From positions 54,912,446-54,976,445 of the forward strand of contig OY744525.1 in NCBI GenBank assembly GCA_963556195.1: 64,000 bases of DNA. Reading direction: 5' to 3'. Below are positions 50,190-63,165 of the stretch, in pieces. The notes below the pieces were generated by a model. The model did no database searches, had not been told where the DNA came from, and saw nothing but the letters and a program-made list of their open reading frames with translations. Both the position numbers and the translations under genes were made by a program. Source of the stretch: Sepiola atlantica. Its lineage: Eukaryota; Mollusca; Cephalopoda; Sepiida; Sepiolidae. How positions within the stretch are numbered: the stretch's first letter is position 1; the number at the start of each line of letters is the position of its first letter.

Positions 50190-51060
50190 CCAAAAAATAT
50201 GTTGGTAAAAACGGGCGCACACATATCCGAGGCAATGTCTGAATCCTTAGAAAGTGACCGCCAGTCTGTAGTGGAATGGGCTCATAAATGGATGGTACCA
50301 TTTAATGCTGCTAAGAAAAAGCTCCTTTCCTCTAACAACTACAAGAAACATCTTCAACCACCGATTGCCATGGCAAATAACAGTCTACATGAGAGTACAA
50401 CGTTCAAACTACTCGGTCTAACATTCACAGGTAACATGAATTGGAACAAATACATAGACGACATTGCTAAGGTTGCTGCAAAAAAGTGGGCTCTCTCTAC
50501 CGTTCTAGAAAACTTCTCACACCTGACAGTATCCTATGTCTCTACAAAGTCACCATCCGCCCATGCATGGAGTATTGTTGTCACATCTAGGCTGGTGCAT
50601 CATCCATCAGCCTCTCCCTCTTAGACTAGGTAAAAAAAGAGTCGCTAATCTAACAGGTCCCTCACTATCCACCAAGCTCCAGCCCCTGCCCCATCGCCGC
50701 AATGTTGCATTCTTGTGCTTGTTTTACAAGTACTTCAATGGAATGTGTTCTGATGAACTTTCTGCTCTAGTGCCCCCTCGATGTAAACACACTCGACCAA
50801 CCTGACAATCAGCTAAATCCCATCCATTCTCTGTGGAGGTCCCCAGATGCCGGGAGCCTTCTACTCTAATAGCTTCTTTCCTAGAGCTGCCGGCTTTTGG
50901 AACTCCTTCCCTGCTCTCTGTTTCCCCGACTGTACCGACATGCAGAAATTTAAAAATAATGTGCACAAGCATCTCGCTGCACAGCTTCCAATTTAAGATG
51001 AACCTCTTAAACTTTCACTCTAATTCTCAGTAGCCTATTACGTATACAGTGGAAACTTGC
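50190..51060 (+). pseudogene. LINE (type 1) reverse transcriptase C-terminal region
   Basis: A 141-codon frame reads SVVEWAHKWMVPFNAAKKKL, then ESTTFKLLGLTFTGNMNWNK, the RT thumb-side region with the conserved N..K (FNAAK) and FK.LG motifs. Frame changes then give MHGVLLSHLG, RVANLTGPSLSTKLQPLPHR and LCLFYKYFNGMCSDELSALV. Catalytic RT motifs are missing upstream. At least two frameshifts; dead. It is the most complete type 1 copy in the window. Confidence 0.83.
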
Positions 51061-51596
51061 ATTGTTTGGGGGGGGGGGATTGCTCTCAGCTGCAAATCTA
51101 ACGATGCATTCAGAATAGATAGTGGAGGTTTCGACATTATTAACTGAAACAGAATCGAAACACGTGGAGTTCCAGTTCATGGATTTTCCACGTGCGTAAA
51201 GCCGTAATATCGCCCGATCATTTTCTATCACCTCTGTCCAGACCGATGGAGTCTATAGTGCAGGGAAAGACATCAGCAACCAAGGCTCGTAGAATGATGC
51301 CATGGTGGTATCCGCCGGAGAAGAAAAACAGCGGAGGCCACGTTCGTCGACATGTCGGTAACGACATTTATATTGTTGGCAAATCTAGAGTCCAAGATGA
51401 AGCTGATTATGTGGACGGGCCAACACTTGGGCTAAGAAATGAATGGAAATTCTGAAGCACACGTGAAAAGCGTTCGCTTGCACGAGTCTTAGAAGTCATC
51501 GTAAAATGTTTAACCGAATACTTGACAAACATATGGTTTCTCTCTTTCAATTGTTTTTCTTCAGTTAGTTCTCAGTGATCAATAATTGATTTCGTT
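51061..51596. other. Unassigned stretch
   Basis: Includes a G run at 51067-51077 and an 87-codon frame (51192-51455) with no recognised domain. Confidence 0.4.
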
Positions 51597-51605
51597 ACAC
51601 ACACA

Positions 51606-51698
<93 letters not shown>
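51597..51698. repeat. (CA)n(TA)n(TG)n palindromic microsatellite
   Basis: CA, TA then TG; approximately self-complementary as a whole. Confidence 0.97.
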
Positions 51699-52396
<698 letters not shown>

Positions 52397-52571
52397 TAGT
52401 ATGTTTTTAAAGGCTGTGGGCAATGCAAATTACGGGTAAGATGCAAGTTGTAAGGAACAAAAACAATAAATCGAATACGAAATATGACTTACTATTTATT
52501 TTTCCTAAAATCTTACATAGCAGCAAGAGTGTTGTTAGCATGTTTGTGTGATGTCCGGATGATTAAAAAAT

Positions 52572-52620
52572 AATTATTTAATATTTCGGGAAAAGAAACT
52601 TCCCTTTGTCAAAAATAATT
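52572..52620 (-). ncRNA. Variant hammerhead motif, U3-A8 core, long stem I
   Basis: Minus strand: stem I of eight perfect pairs (AATTATTT with AAATAATT), core TTGACAA, stem II GGGAA/TTCCC class, GAAA, ATAT stem III, T17. Both C3 and G8 are changed in a way that keeps a Watson-Crick pair. All three helices are intact. Confidence 0.58.
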
Positions 52621-52805
52621 AATACCAGAAGAATTCCCCCACCCCCTGCATAGTCGAGGAATTCTGAAATTAGGATAATTAAAATCACTTCTTAATTATC
52701 TTATAGTTTCCTCATCTTGTTTTTTTTGTCTTGGTTTTGCCGGAGTTGAGTACCAGAATTAGGCTGGTCTGTTAAACTATCCAACTTAATGTTGTTTCTA
52801 ATAGT

Positions 52806-53060
52806 AGCATAGCTACGAGAATGGCCAGTACGTAGCTATGCCGAGGAGATCTCATTTAGACTTCGAGTACAATTAATATTTCGTCAGAATTACATATAAG
52901 GCAAAATATCCTAATTTCAGGATGTCCTGACACACCCCTGTACAGAGATACCAAAGCCACTCGAGAGTGGTGTCATGTAGACATTACGCCTGTTTCTTTT
53001 AAAATTTTAGTTCAGCCTTCAGTGATTAAGTGTCCCTCTCCAGGGGTTACCACTTGACTT
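52806..53060 (+). repeat. Uncharacterised dispersed repeat X, copy 2
   Basis: TAGCTATGCCGAGGAGATCT, AAAATATCCTAATTTCAGG, CACTCGAGAGTGGTGTCATG and a GTGTCCCTCTCCAGGGG box recur at 55450-55740. Confidence 0.62.
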
Positions 53061-55030
53061 ATTTATGAGTTAAATATATATCAGAGTTTTCATTTAAGGA
53101 TCTTCCCTATTTCTCATCCTTGAGTTATAACAGTAGTAGAAAATAATAATTTTCTTCTCTCAATGAACCACTTATTTGTTTCTTTTTCTTGTAGTCTTTG
53201 CTTGGTTTTGACGGAATTGGTCTAGTTTGGTGGATTAGTGTTGTTAGTTGTGTTATCATCACTAGGAAAACGTGCACCATTACTTTTCTCGTATGACCCA
53301 AGCGCAGTGTTATGGACTCGGCTCTGATGTGTTACGCAGGGAAACGCGCTATCGCGGGGCAGGAACAAAATCTTTTCCCTGATTTAAAACGAAATAAAAG
53401 AAAGATAATAATAAATGGATATCCGTCCCAAATTCTGTTTTGGGTTTCAGGGAAGATGTCAATAAACACAACACGCTGAAGGAACAACAATAACACATAA
53501 GTCGTTTATTAACTGAGGAAGTGAACGAAATAAGTACAATAAAAACAACAGGGGATAAACAAGATAATGTTGGGGAAAAGGGAGAAAATTGGTTTGGGAT
53601 GAATATATTTTGGGGGGGATAGCAAAGATGCAAAAATATCAAAATATGGGTCTTAAAAAGACAATTTTCTGGATTTGGAGAAAACGTAGTTTTGGGGAGC
53701 AGAATAAGTTCAGAAACATAGCATGTGTATGGGAAATGTATTGGATGGAACAAATGTTTTTTTTGTGTGGAATTGAAACAACTTAAACATTACGATAAAA
53801 TGATTTTGCTTGCGTCGACAAGAGGATCGCCGGCAAAATTCAAAAGTTGAAAACCAATATCTTCTTTCGTAGCAGCGTAGATAGGAAGAATTAAGATCTC
53901 TTCACAAATTGATGGAAGATGTTTTTGGTGTTGAAAAGATAATTCTTTGCAGCGAAACCAGATCTGTCGGGCGAAAAACTTTAACCGTCACTTCATTTTC
54001 TGACATCTGAATATATTGGCAACATCGGGGGTAAGGGGCATGCTAATTTCTTGTCACGTGCTGGCTATGTGACACTCGACATACTATATGTGGGGTTTCC
54101 GGTGATGTCTTTTCGTGTCACTGAGGAAGGTCAAGATGATTCAATTTTAGGAAGCGATTAACCAATGCGTAATTATGTGGTCGACCGAGATGCGATCCGA
54201 ACGAACGCCAACAAGTAAATCGCTTAGATTGGCACCCTCTTTCTTTCTCTGCTTCGTTGGGATACGCTTCCCCAAAACAAAACAAAAAACAAGTTGGTTT
54301 TTAACAGGAACGTGTGGATTGATGATTTTCAACCAATCAAAAACGGTTCAAAGTCAAAACCAAACAAGTCTATGTTAAATTGGCAAGCCGACTCGAACTT
54401 CGAAACCCCTATAAGAACGAGGAAATTAACAGCTAAAACACTGATTCAACCGGCCGTGGATGTGAGAAGAAAAGAACACTTCAAAACGCACGTACAAGCT
54501 TTCCTCACTACGCGCGCATTTACTCACGCACTGACAAGAAGTCAAGCGAACAGAAACAAATTGCTACTTACTTATACGCACTAACAAATATAGACATACA
54601 CATCTTTAGCCCTCGCGTCTGCTTATTTACTGAACATTTTCCACCAAAGAACACGAGTTGTATAAACTTTACTAAATGAACATTTCTTCACTAAAATTTT
54701 TATATTCTTGTAAATTTGTAGTTCTATAAATGTTTAATCGATTAATAATGTTTTCCTTCATTTTTCATTCACAAAACTCTATTCATGTTAAGTTAGCACT
54801 TGCTAGCTGGTGACCCCAATATTTCCTCAAATCTTCATTTCATTTCGTTTCCAATTATATTTAATATGCATTCACGCCCGTATATATTCCCATATCCATC
54901 CTTCACCATAAGTATAATCTTTGAAGTTGCATACGCTTGTTCAAGTCCTTTTCGCGTGAAAATGTCAAAATTTCCTTTTCTAGAATCTCGTCTCAAAGCA
55001 GGGGCCGATATCATAAGTGTTTAGGGATGA
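53061..55030. other. Unassigned stretch
   Basis: Mixed sequence, no gene supported. Frames of up to 134 codons (53753-53349 minus) have no domain. GGTTTTGACGGAATTGG at about 53210 is repeated in diverged form at 52733, hinting at another old repeat. Confidence 0.45.
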
Positions 55031-55034
55031 GCCA

Positions 55035-55265
55035 AGAATGTTCCTATTTACTTGTCTCCTTACGAGGGTAAAGTTAGAGACAATGTCGGTTTTTAATGTG
55101 GGGAAGATCAAACTCCTCCAAAAGAGACACTCTGGATTCGAACAAAATTTTTTTTAAATGCCTCAGTCTGGAGAGATTTCTCTTTCACTGACCAAAGACA
55201 GAATAGATTAAGTGTAGCATCAGAACAGATACTACACTTTGTTCCTAGCCAAAAGGCAAAGGAAT
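55035..55265 (-). mobile_element. U2-headed SINE-like element, family B, copy 2
   Basis: Minus strand: TTTGCCTTTTGGCTAGGAAC head (U2 5' stem), GTAGTATCTGTTC, then the family B body (GGTCAGTGAAAGAGAAATC, CAGAGTGTCTC, CCCCACATTAAAAACCG) and an AGACAAGTAAATAGGAAC end. It is the best U2 match in family B. Confidence 0.8.
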
Positions 55266-55449
55266 GGTTAATCTTTTTATCTCGTAAAAAGGACGATTGA
55301 TAATTTTGAGTAATTTGATATCTTGTTAAAGAAAGATTGGTAATTTGGGGTAATTTGATATTTTGTTAAGGACGGGGAAATACGTATGTATTTCTTAAAT
55401 GAAAAGTTTAATACCAAGATTTAACCCACTAAATCCTATTTCTATGAAA

Positions 55450-55740
55450 GTCTGAGTATGTGACAGTAGCGATACCGAGGAGACGTAATATGTTATTTAT
55501 ATGTGAATGTTTGGTCAGACAGAAAATATCCTCGCGTCAGGGTGTTCTGAGAAACGCATGTATGAAAGACCGAACACACTCGAGTGTAGTGTCTAGCAAG
55601 TATTCAAACTCTTTTTCTTTTCATTTGAATCCAGTTAATACTGTGAGATCAAGGATCTTCCCTTGTGATGGCACCCAACGTCCAACCAGTAATCCTTTTA
55701 ACCTTTATCCTCGAGTGTCCCTCGGGCCTTGATAAGCAGT
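55450..55740 (+). repeat. Uncharacterised dispersed repeat X, copy 3
   Basis: TAGCGATACCGAGGAGACGT, AAAATATCCTCGCGTCAGGG, CACTCGAGTGTAGTGTCTAG and CTCGAGTGTCCCTCGGGCCT landmarks. Ends near GATAAGCAGTGATTCATCAG. Confidence 0.62.
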
Positions 55741-57001
55741 GATTCATCAGTAAAAAACAAACACATTTAGATCCTTCAACGTATCTTTAAAGTACAGGGT
55801 GATCCCTCCAAATACCACCCATGGTAGTATCGTGAATAACATTCGCAATTCTTCCCAAACTACAACCATATTTGGTAGAAATAAACTACAGTGTATATCT
55901 AACTTTTTACACGTGATCTTTAAAAATAAATGTTCAATTATCCTTTAATGATTAGAATTTAATCTTTTGTATCAGTTCTTACAACACCAAATCTCAGCTA
56001 TCGCCACCAAAGTCGTATTGGTTTTCTAAAAAATGTGACAACACAATCTGTCCAATTGGTAAGCCAGTTTGTCTCAAAAAACGGATTCACAAAACATTTT
56101 TTTGCAGTTTAAGGTTTGGAAACAAGGTTGGTACAACTATATATAACTAAAAACATTGTTTTCAACTCTCGTTGATTTTAAATGAATGAAAATTTAAAAG
56201 AAAAATTGTCTTCTTAAAAATTAATTAATAATTAATGTACATGAAGAAAGAAAAGGTAGACCGCAGATTTTAGACCATTTTTCGATTGTGTAAGTTTTAG
56301 CGTCTCAAATTTAGCTTGCAATTTGGTACCGTTCTATTATCGGAGCCCCTTGTTTTTGTAATTTTATGATTTTTGTTACATTTTGTTTGTTTTGTGATTT
56401 TGAGTTTTTTGTGTGACGTGTTGACTTTTTGATAACTTTTTCAGAGTGTTTTCTTTTTTTTTGTAAATTTTTCACAGAGCGCACGATATTTGTTTTCAGT
56501 TATTTCCCGCTCGGTCTAACTACACATCTTCTTGGAATTTCTAAAGTAGGCAACAGGAAAAGAGAAGGGGGTAGGAAGGTGGGGGAGGATAAATCCGGAC
56601 GAAGGAGCCTTAAGTCGACGCCCAGCAGGAGGCAGGATAAGAAGCAAATTCTCTTTCGGGATGTTTCCTTTCCAAGAGTCGGTGGGTGATAAAAGCCGTC
56701 CGTCGTGTCGAAAGGCGGACAGATAGAGTGACGCCATCTTAATCCATCGCAATGAAAAAGGCTGAAGACCTAAGCGCCAGTCTGCAGCGTAATTAGCCAT
56801 TCGCTGTTTGTAGCCACACAACTGCTATCAAGATTGCCTAGTCCGGGGGTGGTGCGAAGGTAGTAAAGGGATTGTCTGGAGGCCAGAGGACGATATCCCT
56901 TCGCCCCAGCCGACGCGAACAAGTCGCCAGGACGCGATTGCCACGGGTTTATAGGCAAAATAAAAAATAGGTTTCAAAGAATTCAGACATATGTACGTAC
57001 G

Positions 57002-57004
<3 letters not shown>
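55741..57004. other. Unassigned stretch
   Basis: AT-rich until 56520, then GC-richer sequence without a supported gene (minus frames of up to 101 codons have no domain). Confidence 0.45.

Positions 57005-57066
<62 letters not shown>
57005..57066. repeat. (TA)n microsatellite
   Basis: Uninterrupted TA run. Confidence 0.97.
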
Positions 57067-57067
<1 letters not shown>

Positions 57068-58080
57068 CTCTCTTTTTAAATTTTTTTCTTTTCATTTATT
57101 TGCTGGGGACGGGGCATTCTTCCAAATGCCATACGATCACCCGCTATTTACAGACTCCAACCGAGAGCTCTTTTCAGGATTCTGGCTGTTCCCTTGAGTG
57201 GAGTTGTGTGTGTGTATTTAGGCAGTAAGTCATTATTTATGCAAGTCTGGTTGAATACCACGGAATTTTCGCATTTCAAATTTTTAAAAAATGTTCTTGA
57301 TACAAGAACCCTTCGGAACCATATAAAATCAACTACCACCGAAGACCCGAAAACGCGCAAATTCCGTAGTATTTAACCAAAGTTGCATATACATACATAC
57401 ACACTCATACACATTATATATATATATTAGTATTTCATGTATTCACATAAAACTTTATAAAGAGATATAATTTTTTATGTATCAATTTTCAGTATTTAGG
57501 CAACCAATTGAGTAATTTTATCCAATCAGTATCTAGCATTTCAGTCAACCAAATATCGAATGGTTTAAAGATCGCTTCTCTGCGGTTGTTGTTTTTGTTG
57601 TTGTTGTTGTTGTTGTTATTATTGCACCCACTGCTGGGACAGGGGTCCCACAACTTTCCCAAACGCGGAATGCATGAAGGGATATTATAATAAGTAAAAC
57701 TAACTAACTGTCCAGTCGGTCTGAAATTTGATCTAATACTGATTGTAATGGTATCTATTCAATTTTTCCGTGTGATCTTTAGTTACATCCAAATGGCATA
57801 TATTTTGTGGGTCAAGATAAATTCAGCTTTCACGTCACATTATGAATAAGTGAATCTGGTTTTGAAAAACACAATCTTATGTTGATCCTACGATGTTTTA
57901 GGGTTGCGCTTTTACATACAATCATAATTTATACATTTTCTGAATAAATGAGTTACATTGGAGCTACAATTTCCACAAAATTACAATTTAAAAACTAAAC
58001 AAAGTCAATAAAATCTGGTTATAAACAATTTCGGTCAGTTGTTATGCCAACTAAGGTTCGCATTGGTACCATTTTGCTTA
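57067..58080. other. Unassigned stretch
   Basis: Contains a (TTG)n run at about 57586-57616 and an inverted relative of the 34691 repeat at 57425-57500. No gene. Confidence 0.45.
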
Positions 58081-58084
58081 CCTG

Positions 58085-58262
58085 GGCCTGTCCTCAGCAA
58101 TCAGCCCTTTTGTTGGAGTGAGGTAAGGTCCGGATCGGTCCTAAGAGGTTCACTCTCCTAGGCATTACATCCTCCCTCGGAAAGAGGTTAGTTTATTGAT
58201 GGTCACCTGAGACTCTACCGGAAGATGCCGACAAGTCCGTTCTCGGCTATTTCTTTACACAT
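58085..58262 (+). mobile_element. Degenerate family A SINE, 5'-truncated
   Basis: Recognisable by GAGGTTCACTCTCCTAGGC, GGTTAGTTTATTGAT, CCTGAGACTCTACCGG and TTCTCGGCTATTTC; similar in age to the copy at 4812. Confidence 0.58.
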
Positions 58263-58469
58263 ATAGATTGCACCCCCCCATCTCGGGGAAGCTGATCCCC
58301 TCCCCCAACCCATGTTCAGTTGATTTCATGTCTAAGTTTGCTGCAGTGGGAATCGCGCAAATAGTCATTATAGGCCATTTAAAAAGTTTTTTTGTTCCGT
58401 ACCGAAAAGGCACAATTCAAAGAGAAAAAAGAAGGGAGACAACTCATGAAATAAGTTAAGATGAACTCA

Positions 58470-58830
58470 CGTTTTTTTATCAAATGGTTCACCACTTATC
58501 AAGGCCAAAAGTCGCTCGATGATAAGGATGGATGAGGTCAGTTGTTAGATAAAACACCTTAAGAGAGGATCGTGAATGATTGATGGAATGGACAAAATTT
58601 GAATACTTGTGGGGATGGTTCATGACAGGAATGTGTTGACATTGAAGTTGAAGACGATCATGTTGTAATCAGCAGGGTAACAGTCCCGTGGTAATGTGTT
58701 CCACAGACGGGAATCCGTTTGCGAAGAAGCCCTGTTGATGGAAATTCCGCCTGACGCTAGGCACGTGGAAGGAGAAAAGAAAGTTATTTTCTTTGTAGTA
58801 GGAAAACGAGTCTTACAAGGAAGAACCATA
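58470..58830 (-). pseudogene. LINE (type 2) RT C-terminus and 3' end
   Basis: The minus frame reads RASSQTDSRLWNTLPRDCYP then ADYNMIVFNFNVNTFL and a stop, the conserved end of a non-LTR RT protein with the FRLWN.LP motif (here SRLWNTLP). The 3' UTR follows to about 58470, matching 49475 and 37640. Confidence 0.8.
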
Positions 58831-59037
58831 GATTAGAGCCGAGTCGATTGCATTTCACGGTCATAATGATAGAGTAGAAAGTGACTAACAAAGCCTCTTC
58901 TATGAGGAACAGAAGAGATTATCCCCTACTAGCTTTCGGAGTCGATTTTGAACTCTGCTTAGGAAACGTAGAGTGCTTTAAACAGCGCCACTCCAGCGGT
59001 GGCAGCCGTACTTCATCTTAGAACGTCGCCGACTCTT
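58831..59037. other. Unassigned stretch
   Basis: Short mixed sequence between a LINE end and a SINE; nothing recognised. Confidence 0.4.
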
Positions 59038-59045
59038 ATACAAGT

Positions 59046-59360
59046 GTAGTATCTGTTCCGATGGATACTGCACCCATAGACTGGTATTATCTTGGCCTTC
59101 GGGGCTTGATTTACGCCGGTCTATGGGTCTGTCCTGTGCAGTTCTAGGAGGTCCACCCTCCCAGGCTTCGCCTCCCCTCTTTGGGGAGGAGGAGTAAGTT
59201 TATTGCTTACTGCTTGAGGCGCCCCTACCGGGGAATGCCGACGGGGCTGCCCAGGCAATTTTTAAACCCCACTTTCCCGACCCGACATTGGGTCACATCT
59301 TACTTGTGGGAGTAAGATAAAAACTGGCCTTGTGCCTAACTCCCGGAGAGGAGTAAATCA
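59046..59360 (+). mobile_element. U2-headed SINE-like element, family A, copy 6
   Basis: 5'-truncated within the U2 head: it begins at GTAGTATCTGTTC. The body and 3' end match copy 2, sharing its internal deletion. ATACAAGT occurs at 59038-59045 and again at 59361-59368 as a target duplication. Confidence 0.87.
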
Positions 59361-59416
59361 ATACAAGTAGAAGACCGTATCAAAAGTCAGGTATTTTATG
59401 GAACGGTAGAATATTA

Positions 59417-59690
59417 AAAAAAAAAACGAACCGGTAATATCTGCTGTGGTATTAGCCTTGGGCCGCCTATGCCGGCTTCCTCTGAAGGAGGCGGTTTACA
59501 GAGAATATCAAATTCACAAGCGGTCCACAGCCTCATGTAAATCCCGGTTACGGGAAGATAACATACAGCGCCTAGCATTCTCAAATGGTCACCCATCTGG
59601 TACTGACCAGGCGCCACATCGCTTAACTTCGGCGATCTAATGAGAACCGGTGTGTCAATGCGATTGTACCGTATTATAATTATAGCTGTA
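59417..59690 (-). mobile_element. 5S rRNA-derived SINE-like element
   Basis: Minus strand: a head of about 118 nt aligns with 5S rRNA by eye. It contains CACACCGGTTCTCATTAGAT, then CGCCGAAGTTAAGCGATG, GCGCCTGGTCAGTACCAGAT and GGGTGACC, which are the 5S internal promoter region and loop E/helix IV landmarks. A 150-nt body unrelated to 5S follows and ends in a long T run at 59417-59429. SINE3-class elements have this 5S-head design. A decayed 5S pseudogene joined to other sequence is the alternative. Confidence 0.78.
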
Positions 59691-60390
59691 GGATAATCCA
59701 ACCATTCTTCCAGCGACCTTAGCAACAGAGTCTTCCATTTTAGATCTGGTATGAAAGTATGTCCTCAAAAAGTTGACGCAATTGTATACATTTACGAGAT
59801 GTTAAGGAGGGGAACCAGTTGTTTGATTCGAACGAGATCTGCTCACGGTGAGACCAGTTAATAGATCGCAGATGACAAAACAATGCAGAAGGCAAATAAT
59901 TTAAGAGAAAATACAAAAAAAAATCATATGTGAACAAATGAATGATTTTTTAGTGATGAGAAAATAAATTATCAGAATTTGAGAATGTGTATGCCCCTAC
60001 CTGAGTGGCATGCGGAGAGTGCCCCGGGCATACTGATTTGGGTAGGGCATCAAATTATATTCCAACTATTGGATCAATTATACTTAAGGCACCCCAGAAT
60101 CAGAAACGACGAAAAAGAGACATTTTGGTTTGATAGCTGATTCTTTTACTCCCGGTTGAATTATAAACAAAACAGTACGTACGCACGTGTATCTTCGCAG
60201 ATTTGTTTGTTTTTTTTACAAAACGCTTTGTTTTTTTTACTTTTAGAGATTCATAATAAAAGTAAATTTTTAATTAAAAAGTTACAAATTTTTTACTCGA
60301 CAAAATGTATAAATAAACGAAACTAATTTGAACACCAACACATTAGAATGAGTGGATGTTGTGCTGAGATGTTTACAAAACTTTTTGTTT
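59691..60390. other. Unassigned stretch
   Basis: Includes a GC-richer hairpin-rich patch at 59992-60050 (GTATGCCC...GGGCATAC, with GCCCTACC-like flanks). No gene. Confidence 0.4.
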
Positions 60391-60394
60391 TGTA

Positions 60395-60615
60395 AACTTT
60401 GAAAGATGCCCCGATTTAATTGCCTTCCCTCGAAGAGTTAAACACAACGTCGGTTTTTAATGTAGAGAAAATCACGCTCCCCAAAAAGGGTCACTCTGGG
60501 TTAGACGAAAATTAAAATTGCCCCAGTCTAGAAGGATTTCTCCGTCACTGGCCGAGGACAGGAAGGATGCAGTGTAATATCAGAACAGATACTACTGCGA
60601 GCTCAAAAGTTAAGG
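60395..60615 (-). mobile_element. U2-headed SINE-like element, family B, copy 3
   Basis: Minus strand: GTAGTATCTGTTCTGATATT, GGCCAGTGACGGAGAAATC, CAGAGTGACCC, then CTACATTAAAAACCGACG and a GGGAAGGCAATTAAAT end. The U2 5' stem is largely missing. Confidence 0.75.
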
Positions 60616-60819
60616 ACTGTTGAAAACGATATTTTTTTTGTGCCTTTTTAGTAAATCCAATATTTATTTAAATAAAGTTAGCAACGATGAATTAATATTT
60701 TTTCATAATTAAAAAAAACAAACATGCAATTTTAATTTATGTTTTGTTTGTTTATACATTTTGTTTAATAAAACGTTTTTGACTTTTTTTCGTATTGTAA
60801 ATAAAATGTATTTTGTTTC

Positions 60820-60935
60820 AATCCAGTCCAAAGTGCACTTACCTGGGGAGCTGGATTGCCTCTACATTAAAAAAGTGAGCTAGTGTTAAACTGTGACCTT
60901 ATGGGAAGGCAAGTAAATAGAGACACCATCTTTGC
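60820..60935 (+). mobile_element. Family B SINE 3' fragment
   Basis: GGGGAGCTGGATTGCCTCTA, CATTAAAAAAGTGAGC, then GGGAAGGCAAGTAAATAGAG; only the 3' half is present. Confidence 0.62.
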
Positions 60936-62200
60936 AACGTTTTGTAAATAAAAAGATGATTTAAAAAAAATAATTTTATTATGCTTGTAAATAAGTCTGC
61001 ACAACACCTATTTATTTCAATGTTTTTTGTTTGAATTTCTTTCGTTTCTTGATGCATTTTGTCTTTAAAAAATTGTAACTTATTATTATTAAAATATTTT
61101 TTATAAATCTCTAAAGCGTTTTAAACGTTTTAATTGGTAACAATTAAAACGTTTTGTAAAGAAAAATCTACTAAGGCAATTTTGTTGTTTGTAATTCAAC
61201 CGGAAGTAAAGGAAAATAAACCGGTGTCGAGATAAAATGCGTCCCTTTTATTGTTTCTGAATCTGTGATTCCTCACGTATAATTGATCCAAACTATCTCC
61301 CTTTCTTATGATATTTTTCAGTATTAGAACATATACTTGAGTATTTGGGTCGATAGAATCAAGAAGTTGACCTCTGCACATCACTGTCCCCTCCTCTAGC
61401 TAAGATTCCAGCGAAGCATTAAGCAGGTATGGTATTCAAAAAAAGGTTATATCTTTTGAAAATATGGTGCTTAATCAATATGTAAAAAGAAAAAATCATT
61501 AACGCGAATTTTAGAGGGGACTTCTTCGTCGTACACGCCCGATCAGAAATTGTATATTGCCCTTTCTGATAACGATTCCAGGACTGACAGAAATTTCTTA
61601 ATAGAAAAAAGTCTGTAGACAAGTGGAAGCAATGACATTTAGAAAAGTTCTTTGATGAGAATGATAGAATATTCTGGGAGGAGCGAATCATGAAGTCGCT
61701 TGAAAGATGGACGGCGACAAAAAGGGTTCAAATGTTTTTGATAAATAAATGTCCTTTTTGTTTCTTGTTTCAAAAGTCAAGTGACATTTTCGTTTACGTA
61801 ACTTCATAAGCACACTTATACACATACGCATACACGTGCATGTGCTCGTACACGCAACATGGAAAGAGAGAGAGAGAGAGAGAGAATAAGATAGATAGAT
61901 AGTTATATAGATAGATAGATAACTAGATAGAGAGTGTGTGTCTTGTTATCTATATATATATATCATACTTTAATAATAAAGTCTGTTTACCTACGTTATT
62001 TTGTACCGATGGTTCATAGGAGATTTTCGTCTTCTTACACCGGTTGTATAAACGTGGAAACAAATGAACGCCAAGAAGAGACAGACGGATGGAGACGTAA
62101 AACGTCAAATAGATGATATGAAACTAGAAAGATAATTCCCCGTAGGAAAAGCAGATTGTTGCGTTTTTCAGTTTGTATTGTTCAGACTGAAATATATGGG
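60936..62200. other. Unassigned stretch
   Basis: AT-rich, with a small inverted TTTTAATTGGTAACAATTAAA hairpin near 61128, described here as TTTTAATTGG and CAATTAAAA arms, and GA/GATA repeats at 61865-61935. No gene. Confidence 0.45.
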
Positions 62201-62206
62201 TTACAC

Positions 62207-62396
62207 ATGGACGGCGGCACCGGGGGTGCAGAGGGGCCCAAGCCCCCCCACACTTTTTGACTTGCCCCCCCCCCACACACACACTTTACGGTCATCAATA
62301 ATGAAGTTATATATGCATGTGTTTAACCGGGCCCCCCCACTTTTTTAGGAGAGCCCCCCCCCACACACACTTTTATAACTGTGCCGCCGGTCCTGT
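62207..62396. mobile_element. Small C/G-rich MITE-like element
   Basis: Ends GGACGGCGGCAC and, inverted, GTGCCGCCGGTCC, with GGGGCCC/CCCCCC and CACACACACTTT tracts repeated inside. Shape suits a short non-autonomous DNA transposon. No TSD was established. Confidence 0.5.
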
Positions 62397-62759
62397 CACA
62401 TTTGTATGAACCACAGTTACCTTCCTTTTAAATATCCAGAGCTTCCCCCCTTTAGAAAAAGGGTCAAGTCTGGAGATCCTGGAGGACATGTGACCTTGTC
62501 CTAGTTCTCGCGAGATTCGCGAGATTCGGAAGGTTGGGGTAGAGGGGGTGATATAAAAATAAAATTCGACAAAATGTATATAAAAATAAAATGGAATAGT
62601 AGGAAGAGAAACGATTTGTAAAATATGAAATCGCATAAAAAGCACCAGTAGACTGATATTTCATTTATTTTATTAACAGAAAAGTCGTCAGAGCGAAATA
62701 AAAATGGTAATTCGGATGTCTTTTATATTTCGTAGTTTGCCAACTTTGAATTGTATACT
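62397..62759. other. Unassigned stretch
   Basis: Includes CTCGCGAGATTCGCGAGATT near 62506. No gene. Confidence 0.35.
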
Positions 62760-63165
62760 AGCTGTCTCGACCTAGCGTTACCCGAGGTTGTTAGACCTAA
62801 TGCGGGTGGATTTTATAAACAACTGCCAGGAGGACCCGACCTTGTATGAGGATAACTACAATGTAGTTTTTCACGATGTTCATAACAGCATATTACTTTT
62901 TTTACTGCCCCTATCCACCCGTTTCACCTCCTAATATAGTCGGAAAAAGCTGAAATGTTGGAAAACTCCCTGAATGTCTCATACATATGGTTGAAATTTC
63001 ATTAACATCGGATATAAAGTTTTAAGGGGGTTCTGTCCCTCTGAGCCACTTAATGGTAGAGGTGCGTATATTCGGCACATAGAGGATGACGTAAAGATTC
63101 GGGATCACTTCCATCGTCTTCTCCGGAGAATTTTATGTATCTATATAATAGAATAAGGTGGACGT
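62760..63165. repeat. Dispersed repeat shared with 35415-36000
   Basis: Starts CTAGCTGTCTCGACCTAGCG then TTACCCGAGG, and contains AATATAGTCGGAAAAAGCTG, GGAAAACTCCCTGAATG and ATATTCGGCACATAGAGG. Confidence 0.6.

Noticed and set aside
59417..59690. Functional 5S rRNA gene
   Set aside because: Several changes in conserved 5S positions, and a long unrelated body before the T run.
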